A stretch of DNA of 33,792 nt from JAOUEE01 sp051011595 (GTDB lineage Bacteria > Actinomycetota > Acidimicrobiia > Acidimicrobiales > SHLQ01): contig JBPCTQ010000023.1 of the NCBI GenBank assembly GCA_051011595.1, positions 1 to 33,792 on the forward strand. Direction: 5' to 3'. Position 1 is the first letter of the stretch. Every line of letters begins with the position of its first letter. Below the pieces are notes generated by a model, which searched no databases, was not told where the DNA came from, and saw only the letters and a program-made list of their open reading frames with translations. A program made the position numbers and the translations under genes. Positions 15,805-22,821 of this stretch are shown here, in pieces.

Positions 15805-16164
15805 GTGACCACCCTTCCGCACCAGCGAGTGAATTTCGCGCACGAGAGCGAACGCGACGTGGCTGCGGTGTTCGACTTCTACGACCTCGAGTGGCAGTAC
15901 GAACCCACCACGTTCATCCTGTGCACCGACGACGGGGGTCGGCCTCTGTCGGGTTTCACACCCGACTTCTACCTTCCGCAGTTCGATCTGTACATCGAGG
16001 TCACCACCCTTCAGCAGCGATTGGTGACCCGCAAGAACCGTAAGGTCCGCCAGCTGCACCAACAGCACCCCGAGGTGAGGTGCAAGGTGTTGTACCGACG
16101 CGATGTCGCCGCCCTGGCCGCTCAGTTCGACCTGCCGGCCAGTCGCTCTCTGCTCGCTTCGTGA
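15805..16164 (+). CDS. Small PD-(D/E)XK-like protein of unknown function
   Basis: A 119-residue protein that looks like a minimal restriction-endonuclease-like fold. It has an N-terminal helix with Glu14 in HESERDVAAVFDFY and an exposed YEPTTFIL strand. Then comes FTPDFYLPQFDLYIEVTT (Pro53-Asp54 and Glu65-Val-Thr67), followed by a basic helix TRKNRKVRQL and a final strand KVLYRRD. The PD...E pair fits PD-(D/E)XK, but the position normally held by Lys is Thr67; Lys77 or Lys80 on the next helix could migrate to fill it. GTG 15805 is chosen at the start of conserved-looking sequence. The stop overlaps the gcvT start by four bases (GTGA), so it is coupled to glycine cleavage. No specific role can be named. 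Confidence 0.65.
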   Translation: MTTLPHQRVNFAHESERDVAAVFDFYDLEWQYEPTTFILCTDDGGRPLSGFTPDFYLPQFDLYIEVTTLQQRLVTRKNRKVRQLHQQHPEVRCKVLYRRDVAALAAQFDLPASRSLLAS

Positions 16165-17231
16165 GCGAGCTCGTCCAGAGCCCGCTGGGCGACCGCCACC
16201 GGGCGCTGGGGGCCAAGATGGTGCCATTCGGCGGCTGGGAGATGCCGCTCAGCTACGAGCTGGGCACCCTCGACGAGCACCGACGGTGCCGGAGCGATGC
16301 GGTGGTGTTCGACGTCAGCCATCTGGGCACCGTGCGGGTGACGGGGGAGGGGGCCCACGATCTGCTGCAACGCACGCTCACCAACGACCTCGAACGGATC
16401 GAGCCCGGTCGGGCCCAATACACCCACCTGCTCGACCCCGACGATGCGTCGGTGGTCGACGACATCATCGTCTGGTGGATCGGACCCCACGAGTTCGACG
16501 TGATGCCCAATGCCTCCAACACCGACGGCGTGACGTCGGCACTGGTCGACGAGAGCTGTTCGGTGGTTGATGTCACCGCCGACCGTGCCGTGATGGCCGT
16601 CCAGGGCCCCGACGCACTGGCCGCCCTGGCGTCGCTTCACCCCGAGGCCGCAGCGGTGGGTCGTTTCCGGGTCGGAACGTTCTCGTGGAACGGAATCGAG
16701 ATTCGGGCGGCCGGAACCGGCTACACCGGCGAACCCGGCGTCGAGTGTGCGGTGCCCGTCGAGGCAGCCGAGGCCTACTGGGAAGCAATCGTGGCCGCGG
16801 GTGTGGCTCCGGCCGGCTTGGGTGCTCGCGACACCCTTCGTCTCGAAGCGGGGCTGCCGCTGCACGGCAACGAGCTCGGACCCGGCATCACCCCGCTCCA
16901 GGCCGGACTCGGGTGGGTGGTTGGTTGGGACAAACCCACCTTTCGTGGGCATCGAGCCCTGGCCGCCGAACGCCAAGCCGGTATCACCCGGCGACTACGC
17001 GGACTGGTGGTCGAGGGTCGGCGCCCTCCGCGAGCCGGACAGGACGTGCTCGCCGACGGTCAGGCGATCGGGCAGGTGTCCAGCGGGAACTTCTCACCCA
17101 TGCTCGAACAGGGGATCGCCCTGGCGTTCGTGCCGCCCACCGTCGAGATCGGCGATCGTCTCCAGGTCGACCAGCGAGGCACCGCCGTGTCGGCTGAGGT
17201 GGTGCCGCTACCGTTCTGGCCCCGCGACTGA
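16161..17231 (+). CDS. gcvT: Aminomethyltransferase (glycine cleavage T protein)
   Basis: It releases ammonia from the H-protein-bound aminomethyl group and passes the methylene to tetrahydrofolate. At 356 residues it is the usual length. The N-terminal region MVPFGGWEMPLSY, VFDVSHLG and RTLTNDLERIEPG is typical. The catalytic Asp101 lies in VVDDIIVWW. GTGYTGEPGVE and LGARDTLRLEAGLPLHGNEL form the folate pocket, and the C-terminal barrel has GQVSSGNFSPMLEQGIALAFV. GTG 16161 overlaps the preceding TGA. The stop directly abuts the stop of the convergent aldolase gene, with no base between them. Confidence 0.94.
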   Translation: MSELVQSPLGDRHRALGAKMVPFGGWEMPLSYELGTLDEHRRCRSDAVVFDVSHLGTVRVTGEGAHDLLQRTLTNDLERIEPGRAQYTHLLDPDDASVVDDIIVWWIGPHEFDVMPNASNTDGVTSALVDESCSVVDVTADRAVMAVQGPDALAALASLHPEAAAVGRFRVGTFSWNGIEIRAAGTGYTGEPGVECAVPVEAAEAYWEAIVAAGVAPAGLGARDTLRLEAGLPLHGNELGPGITPLQAGLGWVVGWDKPTFRGHRALAAERQAGITRRLRGLVVEGRRPPRAGQDVLADGQAIGQVSSGNFSPMLEQGIALAFVPPTVEIGDRLQVDQRGTAVSAEVVPLPFWPRD

Positions 17232-17996
17232 TCAGTCGATGAGGTCGGGCTGATCGCGGATGATCTGGTCCCAGAGGGGCTGGAAGCTCAACCAGCCGGC
17301 AAAGGGTCCACCCACCTGCTTGGCCGTCGCGGCCGCGCACTCGGCGTCGATGGGTTGTGGGGTGCCGGCGGCCTCGGCCAGGAGTTGGGCCTGACAGGTG
17401 CGCTCCATGGTGATGAACCACCACGCCGCCTCGTCGACGGAATGACCAACGGTGAGCAGACCGTGATTCTTGAGGATGGCGGCCTTGCCATCGCCCAGGG
17501 CATGAGCGATGCGTTTGCCTTCCTCGAGGTCGAGGACGACACCGGTGTAGTCGTCGAACAACGCGTGATCGTCGTAGAAGGCGCAGGCGTCCTGGGTGAG
17601 TGGATCGAGGGGTCGGCCCAAGGCCGACCACGACTTGCCGTAGGTGGAGTGGGCGTGGGCGGCGGCCACGACGTCGGGACGGGCCGCATGGACCTGACTG
17701 TGGATGGCGAAGGCGGCGGCGTTGACCTCAAAGGAGCCCTCCACCACCACACCGGCATGGTCGACGAGCAGAAGATCGGAGGCCGAGATGTGGGAGAACG
17801 GCATACCGAACGGGTTGACCCAGAAGTGGTCGGCCAGCTCCGGGTCGCGGGCGGTGATGTGGCCGGCGACCCCTTCGCTGAAACCGAACCGCCCGAACAA
17901 ACGAAAGGCACCAGCCAGACGTTCCTTGCGGTGCTGGCGTTCGGCGTCAACCGAGTCGAACTCGGGAAGGGTGTAGTAGAGCGGTTTGCGAGCCAT
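17232..17996 (-). CDS. Class II aldolase/adducin family protein
   Basis: A zinc-dependent aldolase or epimerase-type protein of 254 residues. The zinc ligands are visible as His114 and His116 in AHAHSTYGKSW and His178 in LKNHGLLTVG. EGVAGHITARDPE near 41-53 and the SHISASDLLLVD phosphate/substrate region near 68-79 are family hallmarks. The ATG at 17996 is preceded by GAAGGAG and, further upstream, a TACTCT -10. Ten codons of in-frame sequence upstream of it are unlikely to be translated. It resembles the adducin-head group annotated as class II aldolase without a defined sugar. It follows the UGA-containing redoxin gene by 62 bp on the same strand. Confidence 0.85.
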   Translation of the reverse strand: MARKPLYYTLPEFDSVDAERQHRKERLAGAFRLFGRFGFSEGVAGHITARDPELADHFWVNPFGMPFSHISASDLLLVDHAGVVVEGSFEVNAAAFAIHSQVHAARPDVVAAAHAHSTYGKSWSALGRPLDPLTQDACAFYDDHALFDDYTGVVLDLEEGKRIAHALGDGKAAILKNHGLLTVGHSVDEAAWWFITMERTCQAQLLAEAAGTPQPIDAECAAATAKQVGGPFAGWLSFQPLWDQIIRDQPDLID

Positions 17997-18025
17997 GGCG
18001 GCAGCTCCTTCTCGGTGAGCTTCCA

Positions 18026-18031
18026 AGAGTA
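18026..18031 (-). promoter_or_regulatory. -10 element of the class II aldolase gene
   Basis: On the minus strand this reads TACTCT (TANNNT). It would give a leader of about 22 bases containing the GAAGGAG ribosome-binding site before ATG 17996, a conventional rather than leaderless arrangement. Confidence 0.4.
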
Positions 18032-18058
18032 GGGCACCTTCGTCGCCCGACGCATTGA

Positions 18059-18700
18059 TCAGGTGATCTGAGCCATCAGGTCGTCGATCGTGCCCTCATC
18101 GAGGGCGAAGAACTTGTTGCCCACCCGGTTGCCGTTGGTGTCGAGCAACCAGACCTCGCTGTTCACCTGGATGCCGTAGTGCAGCCAGGACTCGAACCCG
18201 GGGTCCCACAGCATGGTGAACGATTCGATGCCGGTTCGTTCGATGAACTGCTCGGCCAGGGCGAGGTCGTCCTGGGCGCCTACCCCCACGATGGTGAGCC
18301 GGTCGGCATTGTCTCGAGCGAACTGCTCGAATCCGGGGCCCTCCCGGAGACACGTCGGTCAATGGGGTGCCCAGAACCAGAACAGCAGAGGCTTCTCGCT
18401 GGGCACCAGCGATTGGAGGTTGACGGTTTCACCGGTACGCACGTCGATGGTGTCGACGGCTGGAATGTCGGTGGCGATGGGTTCGGTGGGTGGTGGGTCG
18501 ACACCAACCTCGACTGCCGGATCGGCGCCATCGGGTTGGTTGGTGGTCGCCGACGTGCCGGCGGCGGCCTCGGGTGGATCGGAGGCCTGGCTCGTGGTGA
18601 CCTGCGGGTCGGAGGTGGCGGTCTGTTGGGGATCTCCGGCCCCACAGGCGGCGGCCAACAGGCCGGCCACGAGGACGGTTGCGAGGAGTCTTGCGGGCAT
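18059..18700 (-). CDS. Thioredoxin-like (TlpA/redoxin) lipoprotein with in-frame UGA, probable selenoprotein
   Basis: Reading through one TGA (18361-18359, codon 114) gives a continuous 213-residue thioredoxin-fold protein. N-terminal to the TGA lie a signal peptide with lipobox-like AAAC (Cys22), a Thr/Pro/Ala-rich linker, and VNLQSLVPSEKPLLFWFWAPH. C-terminal to it follow PTCLREGPGFEQFA, TIVGVGAQDDLALAEQFIE and VWLLDTNGNRVG. The TGA therefore occupies exactly the first Cys of the family's WAPxCxxC site, giving U-P-T-C. A stem-loop follows 11 bases downstream. The cis-Pro normally before the third strand is replaced (QVNSEVWLL). It should act in the cell envelope as a thiol/selenol oxidoreductase. 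An alternative GTG start at 18754 overlaps the aroC stop. An ordinary nonsense mutation remains possible but is less likely. Confidence 0.75.
18332..18348 (-). ncRNA. Candidate bacterial SECIS hairpin
   Basis: On the minus strand TCCGGG-AGGGC-CCCGGA forms a perfect 6-bp GC-rich stem with a 5-base loop. It starts ten bases after the UGA, with 16 bases between the UGA and the loop. Bacterial SECIS elements sit in this interval and carry guanines in the apical loop, as here. The stem is coding, so pairing could be partly fortuitous. Confidence 0.5.
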
Positions 18701-18750
18701 CGGCGAACCAAACCCGGTGGTGGCGTGGCGTATTCCCACCGCCCGGGGCG

Positions 18751-19830
18751 TCACAGCACGTCGACCGCCTGTTGTCGCAGCCAGTGGTCGGCCAAGGTGA
18801 GGGCGGTCATGGCCTCGACCATGGGAACCGCTCGGGGCAACACGCAGGGATCGTGACGACCTTTGGCTTCCAGCTCGACGGCCTTACCGTCGCGATCGAC
18901 GGTCTGTTGGGCCGACGAGATGGTGGCGGTGGGTTTGAAGGCGGTTCGGAACACCAGGTCGGCCCCGTTGGTGATGCCGCCCTGGATACCGCCGGAGCGG
19001 TTCGTCGCCGGTGTGGGACCGTCGGGGCCGGGTTCGAAGGCGTCGTTGTGGGACCTCCCCGTCATGGTGGTGGACGCGAATCCGAGGCCGAACTCGATGC
19101 CGCGTGTGGCCGGCAGGGACATGATGCCGTGGGCCAGGGTGGCAGTGAGCTTGTCGAACACGGGATCCCCGAGACCGGCCGGAACTTGGCGAGCGACACA
19201 GGTGACCACACCACCGAGGGAGTCACCGTCGCGACGGGCCGAGTCGATGGCGTCGACCATCAACTCCGCCGCGGCGGGGTCGGGGCAGCGGGTGGGGGTG
19301 GCCTCGACGGCCTCCAAGGTGACGGCGTCGGTTTCGATCTCGGTGCCGATCTCGTGAACCTGTGAGACCCACGCCAGGATCTCGATGCCTTGGGTGGAGA
19401 GCAAGGCCCGGGCCACGGCACCGGCGGCGACGCGACCGATCGTCTCCCTGGCACTCGAACGACCCCCGCCCTGCCAGTTGCGAACGCCGTACTTGCGGTC
19501 GTAGGTGAAGTCGGCGTGGCTGGGTCGGTAGACGTCTTTGAGGTGGTCATACGCGTGGGGCCGGGCGTCGTTGTTGCGCACCACGATCGAGATGGGGGTG
19601 CCCAGGGTGACGTCCTCGAACACACCCGAGAGGATCTCGGCCACGTCGGCCTCGTCGCGTTGGGTGACCAGTCGGCTCTGGCCGGGACGACGACGATCGA
19701 GGTCATGCTGGATCTGGTCGACCGTGAGCGGGAGGCGTGGTGGGCAGCCGTCGATCACCACGCCGACGCCGCCGCCGTGGGATTCGCCGAACGTCGTGAT
19801 GCGAAAGGACGAGCCGAACGAGTTGCTCAT
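18751..19830 (-). CDS. aroC: Chorismate synthase
   Basis: The last shikimate-pathway enzyme, converting EPSP to chorismate with reduced FMN. At 359 residues it is the normal length. Signatures are NSFGSSFRITTFGESHGGG at the start (His17 region), DLDRRRPGQS, YRPSHADFTYDRKYG, GGGRSSARETIGRVAAGA and the C-terminal GIQGGITNG. The ATG at 19830 is preceded by GAGGG and, eight bases upstream, by a TACCCT -10. A longer TTG-initiated version is unlikely because it would overlap that box. The redoxin lipoprotein follows on the same strand. No other aromatic-biosynthesis gene is nearby, whereas many actinobacteria keep aroC with aroK/aroB. Confidence 0.96.
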   Translation of the reverse strand: MSNSFGSSFRITTFGESHGGGVGVVIDGCPPRLPLTVDQIQHDLDRRRPGQSRLVTQRDEADVAEILSGVFEDVTLGTPISIVVRNNDARPHAYDHLKDVYRPSHADFTYDRKYGVRNWQGGGRSSARETIGRVAAGAVARALLSTQGIEILAWVSQVHEIGTEIETDAVTLEAVEATPTRCPDPAAAELMVDAIDSARRDGDSLGGVVTCVARQVPAGLGDPVFDKLTATLAHGIMSLPATRGIEFGLGFASTTMTGRSHNDAFEPGPDGPTPATNRSGGIQGGITNGADLVFRTAFKPTATISSAQQTVDRDGKAVELEAKGRHDPCVLPRAVPMVEAMTALTLADHWLRQQAVDVL

Positions 19831-19838
19831 GACCCTCA

Positions 19839-19844
19839 AGGGTA
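19839..19844 (-). promoter_or_regulatory. -10 element of aroC
   Basis: The minus strand reads TACCCT (TANNNT), ending eight bases before ATG 19830. The gene may therefore be transcribed separately from the upstream ispD-like gene. Confidence 0.45.
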
Positions 19845-19847
19845 GAG

Positions 19848-19871
19848 GGGCACCCCGCTGCGCCGGTGCCC
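19848..19871 (-). terminator. Hairpin after the ispD-like gene
   Basis: GGGCACC and GGTGCCC form a perfect 7-bp stem around a 10-base loop in the 63-bp gap between the ispD-like stop and the aroC promoter. There is no U-run, so it is a possible rather than proven terminator. Confidence 0.35.
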
Positions 19872-19893
19872 TTCCACTCAGTGGTCGGCGTGT

Positions 19894-20523
19894 TCAGGTG
19901 GGGAGCAGTCGCTCGGCCAGGCGAAGGTCGTCGACGGTGGCCACATGGATGTTCCCGGGCTCCCCGGGCACGGTGGCCACCAGACCGCCCGCCCGTTCGA
20001 TCAACTCCAGCTCTTCGGGGGCGTCGGGCAGTTCGTCGAGGGCCTGGCGCAGCATCGACGCGCGGAAGGCACTGGGCGCCTGGACGATGCGTAGCTCTGT
20101 CTTGTCGAGTGACTCGGCGATGCGGTTGTCGTGCACTCGTTTGATTGCGTCAGCTGACGCAACAACGGGGGCCGCGGCGTCGGCTCCGCGGCGTACCGCC
20201 TCGATGACGGCCCGGTACAGCGACACAGAGGCCAACGGATGCACGGCGGTCGCCACCAGCACGATCTCGGCGGCCGGATCGACCCGGGTCAGACCGGCTC
20301 GGACCGAATCACCGTGGGTGGCGCCACCGTCGACCGACGCCGAGACCGTGGGACCACTCCAACCATGACCGGGCGGAACAACCACCACAACACCAGCTGA
20401 CACTTCGGCCGCCGTGTGGATCGGCCAATCGACCAGGCGGCGGTCACCCAGCCGTTCGAATTGTTTCTGCCCGCCGAATCGGTCGCCCGAGCCGGCCGCC
20501 AGCACAATGGTCCACACCGACAT
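19894..20523 (-). CDS. IspD-like cytidylyltransferase homologue with altered active site
   Basis: A 209-residue Rossmann nucleotidyltransferase of the IspD family, which makes CDP-methylerythritol in isoprenoid synthesis. The N-terminal CTP loop VLAAGSGDRFGGQKQF keeps the catalytic Arg and Lys, and VDGGATHGDSV matches the GG-x-x-R-x-x-SV region. Several other essential positions differ. The HDAARP motif reads ATAVHP, removing the metal-binding Asp. The TDDA region is APEELEL, and the lysine of NIKVT is His (NIHVA). It may be an IspD paralogue with a different substrate or an inactive copy. It starts leaderless at 20523 under a TACCGT box and is divergent from an acyl-CoA synthetase. No ispF follows, although ispD and ispF are often adjacent. 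Confidence 0.75.
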   Translation of the reverse strand: MSVWTIVLAAGSGDRFGGQKQFERLGDRRLVDWPIHTAAEVSAGVVVVVPPGHGWSGPTVSASVDGGATHGDSVRAGLTRVDPAAEIVLVATAVHPLASVSLYRAVIEAVRRGADAAAPVVASADAIKRVHDNRIAESLDKTELRIVQAPSAFRASMLRQALDELPDAPEELELIERAGGLVATVPGEPGNIHVATVDDLRLAERLLPT

Positions 20524-20530
20524 GAGTACG

Positions 20531-20536
20531 ACGGTA
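20531..20536 (-). promoter_or_regulatory. -10 element of the ispD-like gene
   Basis: The minus strand reads TACCGT (TANNNT), ending seven bases before ATG 20523, a leaderless pattern. On the plus strand, CATGAT at 20580-20585, six bases before ATG 20592, is the weaker counterpart for the divergent acyl-CoA synthetase. Confidence 0.5.
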
Positions 20537-20591
20537 GCCAGCGGTATCGGGCGAGTTCGTACCGGTCCACCGGTGAAGGCATGATCAGCAG

Positions 20592-22193
20592 ATGGAATCC
20601 GACATGCATGTGGCCTCCGCGTGGGAGCGGGTGGCCGAGCTCCAGCCCGACGCCCCCGCCACCATCGCCGGCGACGACGTTCGGACCTGGGCCGACTTCG
20701 AGGTCCGGTCGGCGCGGCTCTCGGCCGCGTTCGAGGCCGCCGGCGCCGGTGCCGACAGCAAGGTCGCCCACTATCTCTACAACGGCCACGAGTATCTCGA
20801 GACCACCTTCGCGGCGTTCAAGATGCGAGGTGTGCCCTGCAACGTGAACTTCCGGTACACACCCCACGAGCTGGCCTACGTGCTCGACAACGCCGACGCC
20901 GAGGTCGTCGTCTTCGATCACACCCTGGCCGATCGCCTCGAGGAGGCCCGTCACGAGGTGGATTCCCTGCGGCTGATGGTTCAGGTGGGGGGCGAACACG
21001 TCCCTGACTGGGCGGTCGATTACGAAGCGGTGGTGGCCGGCCACGATCCGGCCCTCCCGCACGTTCGATCGGTCGATGATCTCTGGTTCCTGTACACCGG
21101 CGGCACCACCGGGATGCCCAAAGCGGTCATGTGGTCACAAGCGACGATCTTCGGGTCGATGGAGGCGGCCCTGCGTCCGTTCGGCCACGGGTATCCGGAG
21201 TCGATCGCCGACATCACCGGCATTGTCAGCACGGCCGCCGAACGGGGACACCAGGTGAAACAGCTGGCGGCGGCACCGTTGATGCACGGGACCTCGATGA
21301 TCGTCGGATTCGGCACGCTCACCCACGGTGGCGCCATCGCCTGTCTGGCCGATCGCTCCTTCAGCGGCGACGAGCTGTGGCAGCGGGTGGCCCAGCACGG
21401 GCTGACCCAGCTCACGATCGTGGGTGACGCGTTCAGTCGCCCCATGCTCGACGCCCTCGACGAGGGTGACCACGACACCAGCTCGTTGCGCGCCATCGTG
21501 TCGTCGGGAGTGATGTGGAGCGCCGAGGTCAAGGAGCGGATCCTCGACCGCCTCCCCGACGTGGTGTTGCTCGATGCGCTCGGGTCGAGCGAGGGCCCGG
21601 GCATGGCCAATCAGCTGAGCTCGCGCAAAAAGGCCCGGTCGGGCACCACGGCACGATTCTCCCTGGGCGAACACACGTCGGTGTTCACCGATGCCGGCGA
21701 CGAGGTCGAGCCGGGCTCGGGAGCCGTGGGTCGTATTGCCCTCGGGTTCCCGATCCCGGTTGGTTACTACAAGGACCCGGACAAGACCGAGGAGACCTTT
21801 CCCCTTATCGACGGACGTCGCTGGTCGATCCCGGGTGACTACGCCACGGTCGAAGCCGACGGCACCATCACCTTGTTGGGTCGCGGTTCGGTCTGCATCA
21901 ACACCGGCGGCGAGAAGGTGTTTCCCGAGGAAGTGGAGGAGGCCCTCAAGACCCACCCGGCCGTGGTGGACGCCAACGTCGTGGGTCTGGCCGACGAGCG
22001 ATGGGGCCAATCGGTGAACGCCGTCGTGTCCACCAGCGACACAGTTGCTCCCGACGACCTCCGCGACCATCTTCGCGCCGAGCTGGCCGGTTACAAGATC
22101 CCCAAGAAGCTGGTGCTCGTCGAAGAGGTGCAACGCCAGCCCAACGGCAAAGCCGACTATCCCTGGGCCCGGTCGATTCTGGCCGAAACCTGA
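20592..22193 (+). CDS. Acyl-CoA synthetase (FadD-type, AMP-forming)
   Basis: It activates a carboxylic acid to its CoA thioester through an acyl-adenylate. The 533-residue protein has the AMP-binding P-loop YTGGTTGMPK (168-177), an APLMHGTS core motif, the DALGSSEGPG adenine-binding turn and the hinge WSIPGDYATVEADG. LLGRGSVCINTGGEKVFPEEVE follows, and the catalytic lysine is near residue 520 in QPNGKADYPW. The PEEVEEALKTHPAV and NVNFRYTPHELAYVL segments resemble actinobacterial FadD3/FadD19-like enzymes that act on sterol side chains or branched acids. The exact acid is unknown. Its neighbours, an SRPBCC protein, an SDR and the acyl-CoA dehydrogenase operon, suggest a catabolic set. Confidence 0.92.
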   Translation: MESDMHVASAWERVAELQPDAPATIAGDDVRTWADFEVRSARLSAAFEAAGAGADSKVAHYLYNGHEYLETTFAAFKMRGVPCNVNFRYTPHELAYVLDNADAEVVVFDHTLADRLEEARHEVDSLRLMVQVGGEHVPDWAVDYEAVVAGHDPALPHVRSVDDLWFLYTGGTTGMPKAVMWSQATIFGSMEAALRPFGHGYPESIADITGIVSTAAERGHQVKQLAAAPLMHGTSMIVGFGTLTHGGAIACLADRSFSGDELWQRVAQHGLTQLTIVGDAFSRPMLDALDEGDHDTSSLRAIVSSGVMWSAEVKERILDRLPDVVLLDALGSSEGPGMANQLSSRKKARSGTTARFSLGEHTSVFTDAGDEVEPGSGAVGRIALGFPIPVGYYKDPDKTEETFPLIDGRRWSIPGDYATVEADGTITLLGRGSVCINTGGEKVFPEEVEEALKTHPAVVDANVVGLADERWGQSVNAVVSTSDTVAPDDLRDHLRAELAGYKIPKKLVLVEEVQRQPNGKADYPWARSILAET

Positions 22194-22227
22194 CCGACCC
22201 GGGGTGGTTCAGTCGGCGAAGGCGACC

Positions 22228-22233
22228 TACGTT
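22228..22233 (+). promoter_or_regulatory. -10 element of the SRPBCC gene
   Basis: TACGTT (TANNNT) ends six bases before GTG 22240. This decides between that start and an in-frame GTG at 22204, which would lie upstream of the promoter. Confidence 0.45.
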
Positions 22234-22239
22234 CCGAGG

Positions 22240-22821
22240 GTGCGAACCGCCGCCGACTTCGTGCCCGACTCGACCTCGGGTCATCGCAGTGAAATAGAGA
22301 TCGCCGCCCCGCCCCAGGAGGTGTGGCAGGCGTTGCTTCACGTGGGCATCGGCGAGATGAGGGCATCGGGGATCTTGCTGGGCCTTCGGTCACTACCGGC
22401 CCGGTTCACCGGCGGTGGATCAATGCGGCGACCACCGGGCGCCGACCGTCCGCTGGTGGAGGCCATGGTGGCCGGCCGCTTCGTCGAGTTGGCCCGTCGG
22501 CCACCGTCGATCCTGACGTTGGGCATCATCGGACAGTTCTGGCGCCTCCGAGGTGGGGCCGACGTCGCGGTTGACGGTCCGGACCAGTTCATGGCCTTCG
22601 ACGAGCCCGGCTACGTGAGAGCGGCCATCGACTTCGCCGTGGTCGAGGGAGTCGCGGGCTCCCGGTTGATCACCGAGACCTGCAACCGGGCGACCTCCGA
22701 GGACGCCGATCGTCGCTTTCGTTGGTACTGGCGGGTTGTCGGTCCCGGAAGCAAGCTGATCCGCCTCGATCTGCTCCGAGCCATTCGCCGCCACGCGACG
22801 GCCGGCTCTCACCGGTACTGA
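22240..22821 (+). CDS. SRPBCC-superfamily (START/Bet v 1-like) protein
   Basis: A 193-residue cytosolic protein with the typical ligand-cavity opening SEIEIAAPPQEVWQALLHV (about 18-36). A long low-similarity middle follows, then paired strands ending in a C-terminal basic amphipathic helix (FRWYWRVVGPGSKLIRLDLL, then RAIRRHA). The I-A-A-P-x-x-x-V-W-x-A-L element and a final W-x-V-x-P-x-S-x-L-I-R pattern fit the SRPBCC hydrophobic-ligand-binding fold. Such proteins often accompany fatty acid or sterol genes. No catalytic residues can be identified. Its 3' end overlaps the convergent SDR gene by 13 bp. Confidence 0.72.
   Translation: MRTAADFVPDSTSGHRSEIEIAAPPQEVWQALLHVGIGEMRASGILLGLRSLPARFTGGGSMRRPPGADRPLVEAMVAGRFVELARRPPSILTLGIIGQFWRLRGGADVAVDGPDQFMAFDEPGYVRAAIDFAVVEGVAGSRLITETCNRATSEDADRRFRWYWRVVGPGSKLIRLDLLRAIRRHATAGSHRY

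Noticed and set aside
18059..18754. Pseudogene interpretation of the UGA-split redoxin lipoprotein
   Set aside because: No frameshift, normal sequence on both sides, UGA exactly at the active-site Cys and a suitable downstream hairpin make recoding more likely, though a nonsense mutation is not excluded.
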